A DNA stretch of 6,597 nucleotides from an uncultured Granulicatella sp. (GTDB lineage Bacteria > Bacillota > Bacilli > Lactobacillales > Aerococcaceae): assembly GCA_937891475.1 (NCBI GenBank), contig CALATC010000145.1, forward strand, positions 1-6,597, written 5' to 3'. Within the stretch, counting starts at the first letter, position 1, and each line of letters begins with the position of its first letter. The notes under the pieces were generated by a model. The model did no database searches, was not told the origin of the DNA, and worked only from the letters and a program-made list of their open reading frames with translations. Both the position numbers and the translations under genes were made by a program. Shown piece after piece: positions 4,964-6,597 of this stretch.

Positions 4964-5417
4964 CAACTAACTCAAAAACATCCGTATCTTTTACAGCAAG
5001 TACGGAAAGTTTTAAGCCAGTTTCTAAAAATAACACATCGTGGATTTGAGAAGGAACACTATCAATGTTCACTACTTTTTCTTTTTGAATTAACTCATCT
5101 AACAAATACGATTTCACTGGATTGTGAGAATCGGAAAGAAATGAAAAAGATTTAAATTCATCGGAGAATGTATTCTTTAATGAATTAGCATCTGATTCGA
5201 ATAGAGATTCCATCGTAACACAATCTCGTTCCAGAATTGGTCCTTCTGGATAACCGTAATCTGTATAAGATTCAAAACAAGAGAAAGTAATTAATTGTCC
5301 GTTTAATGAATATACGAGTTTGTAATCAGAAAAATCTAGATTGTTTTTGTTTTTATTTCGTTTGAAAAACTCAACTCTAATTTCATTAGCACGGACGTTA
5401 CTTAAATTTAGACCCAT
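4953..5417 (-). CDS. Independently transcribed accessory gene (moron candidate), unknown function
   Basis: This 154-aa, mildly acidic, soluble-looking protein is encoded against the direction of the surrounding early genes. It has no signal peptide, membrane segment or recognised motif; visible parts include LVYSLNGQLITFSCFESYTDYGYPEGP and a hydrophobic C-terminal region (LSVLAVKDTDVFELVAII). I chose the ATG at 5417 because GGAGG (5426-5430) lies 8 nt before it; a GTG at 5426 overlaps that RBS. It has its own promoter with a palindrome over the -10. Reverse orientation, a private promoter and tail-to-tail overlap with the 75-aa gene fit a gene expressed in lysogens. Superinfection immunity is a reasonable guess but has no sequence support. 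Confidence 0.85.
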   Translation of the reverse strand: MGLNLSNVRANEIRVEFFKRNKNKNNLDFSDYKLVYSLNGQLITFSCFESYTDYGYPEGPILERDCVTMESLFESDANSLKNTFSDEFKSFSFLSDSHNPVKSYLLDELIQKEKVVNIDSVPSQIHDVLFLETGLKLSVLAVKDTDVFELVAII

Positions 5418-5431
5418 ATAAAACACCTCCC

Positions 5432-5454
5432 TTCAGACACATTATAAGTCTGAA
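5432..5454. promoter_or_regulatory. Operator-like palindrome over the -10 of the 154-aa gene
   Basis: TTCAGAC (5432-5438) and GTCTGAA (5448-5454) are perfect inverted 7-bp arms around 9 bp that hold the -10 hexamer. The arms differ from the GTGTC-N6-GACAC lysogeny operators, so a different regulator is implied, perhaps one of the small proteins nearby or the gene product itself. Confidence 0.6.
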
Positions 5455-5469
5455 AATAGATGGTAACAA
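5441..5469 (-). promoter_or_regulatory. Leftward promoter of the 154-aa gene
   Basis: On the minus strand a perfect -10 (TATAAT, 5441-5446) lies 17 bp from a -35 TTGTTA (5464-5469). The predicted start is near 5434, about 17 nt before the ATG, with the RBS in between. This supports transcription independent of the rightward early operon. Confidence 0.8.
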
Positions 5470-5498
5470 TATGAAAATTAGAGAAAGGAGGAAAGAAA

Positions 5499-5642
5499 AT
5501 GAGTATCGAAACATTATCAGATATTACAAAAATCGTTGTAGAAACAGACGAAAAAGACCCTAAAACCATTGCAGTCATCACGGCAGAAGATATTGACAGT
5601 GCAGAAGGTTTTAGAGTCAGAATTACCCCTAAATACGATTAG
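5499..5642 (+). CDS. 47-aa early phage protein, unknown function
   Basis: The ATG at 5499 is preceded by AAAGGAGG (5484-5491) and the frame ends at TAG 5640-5642. The peptide is acidic and looks like a small beta-rich fold: SIETLSDITKIVVET, then KTIAVITAEDIDSAEGF, then RVRITPKYD. It has no membrane segment and no family I recognise. It lies between the divergent 154-aa gene and the HTH gene 37 bp downstream, with which it is probably co-transcribed. No clear rightward promoter is visible just upstream, so it may depend on readthrough from the Cro-side promoter. Confidence 0.75.
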   Translation: MSIETLSDITKIVVETDEKDPKTIAVITAEDIDSAEGFRVRITPKYD

Positions 5643-5663
5643 TGTTGAGTTTAAAAACAACAC
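5642..5663 (+). other. Hairpin just upstream of the HTH gene's RBS
   Basis: GTGTTG (5642-5647) pairs with CAACAC (5658-5663), starting in the stop codon of the 47-aa gene and ending 1 nt before the Shine-Dalgarno of the 60-aa gene (5665-5672). It could modulate translation of the second cistron or stabilise a processed mRNA end. The 10-nt loop contains TTTAAA. Confidence 0.4.
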
Positions 5664-5679
5664 GAAAGGAGGAAGCGGA

Positions 5680-5862
5680 ATGTTAAAAAAACTTCGCCAA
5701 GAACGTGGTTTAACTCACGAACAATTGGCGAAAAAATTAGGGATCAGTAAATCGTATTACGTGAAAATCGAAAATGATTTTATGAATCCTAGTTACAAAG
5801 TGTTGAAGAAGTTAAAAGATTTCTACGGAGAGGATATTAATTTGAATGAACTTTTTAAATAA
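5680..5862 (+). CDS. Small XRE-family HTH protein
   Basis: This 60-aa protein is essentially one XRE/Cro-type HTH domain: MLKKLRQERGLTHEQLAKKL, then GISKSYYVKIEN (recognition helix at about residues 22-31), then helical residues 37-50. I chose the ATG at 5680 because AAAGGAGG (5665-5672) lies 7 nt upstream; the frame is open further back to 5569, but those codons overlap the 47-aa gene and have no RBS. It is a second regulator in the early region besides the Cro-like protein. It might control the 154-aa gene, the leftward RNA next to it, or the switch itself. Its stop codon abuts the terminator of the leftward RNA. Confidence 0.9.
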   Translation: MLKKLRQERGLTHEQLAKKLGISKSYYVKIENDFMNPSYKVLKKLKDFYGEDINLNELFK

Positions 5863-5894
5863 AAAAACGTGTCTTATCCGCTATATAAGACACG
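5861..5894 (-). terminator. Leftward intrinsic terminator of the candidate RNA
   Basis: On the minus strand a perfect 10-bp stem (CGTGTCTTAT with ATAAGACACG, 5868-5877 and 5885-5894) with a 7-nt loop is followed directly by T7 (5861-5867). On the plus strand no T-tract follows, so it is polar for leftward transcription. No leftward coding gene precedes it, which implies a non-coding leftward transcript. The whole loop (5878-5884) is complementary to 5921-5927. Confidence 0.88.
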
Positions 5895-6241
5895 ATACGG
5901 AAATTGTTCTGCTCAAGTTAATAGCGGCAACCAACAACACTTCGCCAGTATCGCCCCTGGCACTGTAGTTGAAATAGATTTTGATTCTCGATTTTAGAGA
6001 CTAGCTTTTCCGCCATTTTCTCAACGGCAGCTAATTTATTGTTCTGTTTGGTCGTATAGCTAAGACGACCGAAAAAGCTAACTCCCCCTATTGAACCCTG
6101 CTAGCCAGGTGCGGTAGGCAAAAGGTAAACCTACAAATGAATCCAAACTCTACTGAGACACAGTACCTTTCAAAAATTCTGATAATAATGTTGTCATTAT
6201 CATCATCCTTTCCACCTACTAGGATTTCAGAAGAAGTAGGT
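5861..6241 (-). ncRNA. Candidate structured leftward RNA of about 380 nt, family unknown
   Basis: The 479 bp between two rightward genes hold no convincing ORF and are richer in G and C than their surroundings. On the minus strand the region has a promoter, a terminator and many helices (plus-strand positions): 6214-6220/6235-6241, starting at the predicted first nucleotide; 6181-6190/6195-6204 (10 bp); 6119-6127/6164-6172 (9 bp); 6002-6011/6071-6080 (10 bp), enclosing hairpins 6050-6055/6065-6070 and 6010-6017/6023-6030 as a three-way junction; 5944-5948/5957-5961; and the terminator, whose loop can pair with 5921-5927. Six pairs are G-U on the minus strand and would be A-C mismatches on the plus strand, which sets the orientation. 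I see no tmRNA, RNase P, 6S or tRNA hallmarks. The extent rests on predicted ends and the function is unknown. It might be a regulatory, antisense or packaging RNA, or a replication-related structure. Confidence 0.72.
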
Positions 6242-6247
6242 AAGGAA

Positions 6248-6257
6248 ATTATAACAC
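6248..6257 (-). promoter_or_regulatory. Extended -10 promoter of the leftward RNA
   Basis: On the minus strand TGT-TATAAT (hexamer 6248-6253, TG at 6255-6256) is a full extended -10. The -35 at the right distance (TTCCTT, 6271-6276) is poor, which an extended -10 can tolerate. The predicted +1 is A6241, exactly the first base of a 7-bp stem. Confidence 0.65.
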
Positions 6258-6341
6258 TAGTTTCATAAATAAGGAATGTTTTTTAAGAAAAAGAAGACGA
6301 TACGAATGCCAACGCTAAAAAAAACGAAAGGAGTTTAAACC

Positions 6342-6597
6342 ATGGAACAATCAACGCTTGATTATTACGAACCGATATTCTTCGAAGTCGTAAAAAGAAA
6401 CCCAGAAAAATTTGTTGGATTAATAAAACCGTTTATTGACTCAAGAAATAATCAAAGGTGGATAACGACTGAAGAGTTATGTGAAGCGATTGGAACAAGT
6501 TCCAGTTCGTGGCACAAAAGCGAGATTAGAAACCATCCTGTGGTGGTTGCAGCAAGAAGAACAGATACACGCCCATACAAATATCAAGCGAGCATGA
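6342..6597 (+). CDS. Early phage protein, probably DNA-binding, 3' end missing
   Basis: The ATG at 6342 follows AAAGGAG (6327-6333) at 8-nt spacing, and the frame stays open for 85 codons to the window edge, so the gene is cut off. The N-terminal part (IFFEVVKRNPEKFVGLIKPFI) is helical. The segment WITTEELCEAIGTSSSSWHK (40-59) reads like a helix-turn-helix, followed by a possible wing with basic residues (RRTDTRPYKYQ). This pattern suggests a small winged-helix protein of the early or replication region, but I do not recognise the family. It is the first rightward gene after the leftward RNA; no clear promoter is visible in the 100 bp before it, so readthrough across the RNA region is likely. 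Confidence 0.75.
   Translation, partial: MEQSTLDYYEPIFFEVVKRNPEKFVGLIKPFIDSRNNQRWITTEELCEAIGTSSSSWHKSEIRNHPVVVAARRTDTRPYKYQASM

Noticed and set aside
5569..5679. Upstream extension of the 60-aa HTH protein to 97 residues
   Set aside because: The extension overlaps the 47-aa gene in another frame and has no RBS, whereas the ATG at 5680 has a strong one and begins exactly where the HTH domain begins.
5868..5894. Hairpin containing GTGTC and GACAC as another lysogeny operator
   Set aside because: The half-sites are 15 bp apart instead of 6, and a T7 tract on the minus strand explains it as a terminator.
5861..6241. tmRNA, RNase P RNA, 6S RNA or a tRNA cluster in the gene-free block
   Set aside because: I could not find a CCA end, a tag-peptide frame, the RNase P conserved cores or cloverleaf folds on either strand.
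6276..6338. 20-codon ORF (basic peptide) before the last gene
   Set aside because: AAGG lies too close to the ATG to work as an RBS, and the composition reflects A-rich sequence. Kept only as a possible leader peptide.

Overview
The window looks like part of a temperate phage of a low-GC Gram-positive bacterium. A Mitis-group Streptococcus is the best guess. The evidence is the broken gene at the left edge, which encodes choline-binding repeats ending in the motif [12 protein letters not shown], as in LytA-type amidases of pneumococcus-like hosts and their phages. The host call is inference from that motif, the AT-rich composition and the strong GGAGG ribosome binding sites.

Layout. (1) 1-894, rightward: the 3' end of a LytA-like endolysin, an intrinsic terminator, then a small cassette behind a near-consensus promoter with a palindrome in its spacer. 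The cassette encodes two very small membrane peptides (43 and 24 aa) and a 67-aa helix-turn-helix protein. (2) 895-1100: an apparent intact phage attachment region. Two pairs of TGTTCCGT repeats, each pair in the same 11-bp register, flank a phased array of 10-bp TATGAAA-like repeats. (3) 1072-4105, leftward: a tyrosine integrase, then a lysogeny operon read in the order repressor (ImmR-like), ImmA-like metalloprotease, and a protein with an HsdR-type PD-(D/E)XK nuclease domain. (4) 4106-4280: divergent promoters with operators of the form GTGTC-N6-GACAC. (5) 4281 to the right edge, mostly rightward: a Cro-like protein and several small early proteins. Two leftward units interrupt them: a 154-aa gene of unknown function with its own promoter and palindrome, and a roughly 380-nt region (5861-6241) with no good ORF that reads as a highly structured leftward non-coding RNA.

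How it works together. The ImmR/ImmA pair and Cro most likely form the lysogeny switch. The HsdR-like gene sits in the same operon as the repressor and is probably expressed in lysogens, which suggests an anti-phage role. The lysis end and the integrase end face each other across an unsplit attachment region, so the sequence probably comes from a circular, excised or permuted phage genome (or a tandem prophage) and not from a single integrated prophage.

The most novel item is the candidate leftward RNA. It has an extended -10 promoter, a 5' stem that starts at the predicted first nucleotide, several helices whose G-U pairs work only on the minus strand, and an intrinsic terminator whose whole 7-nt loop is complementary to a segment just upstream. 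I do not recognise it as a known RNA family.
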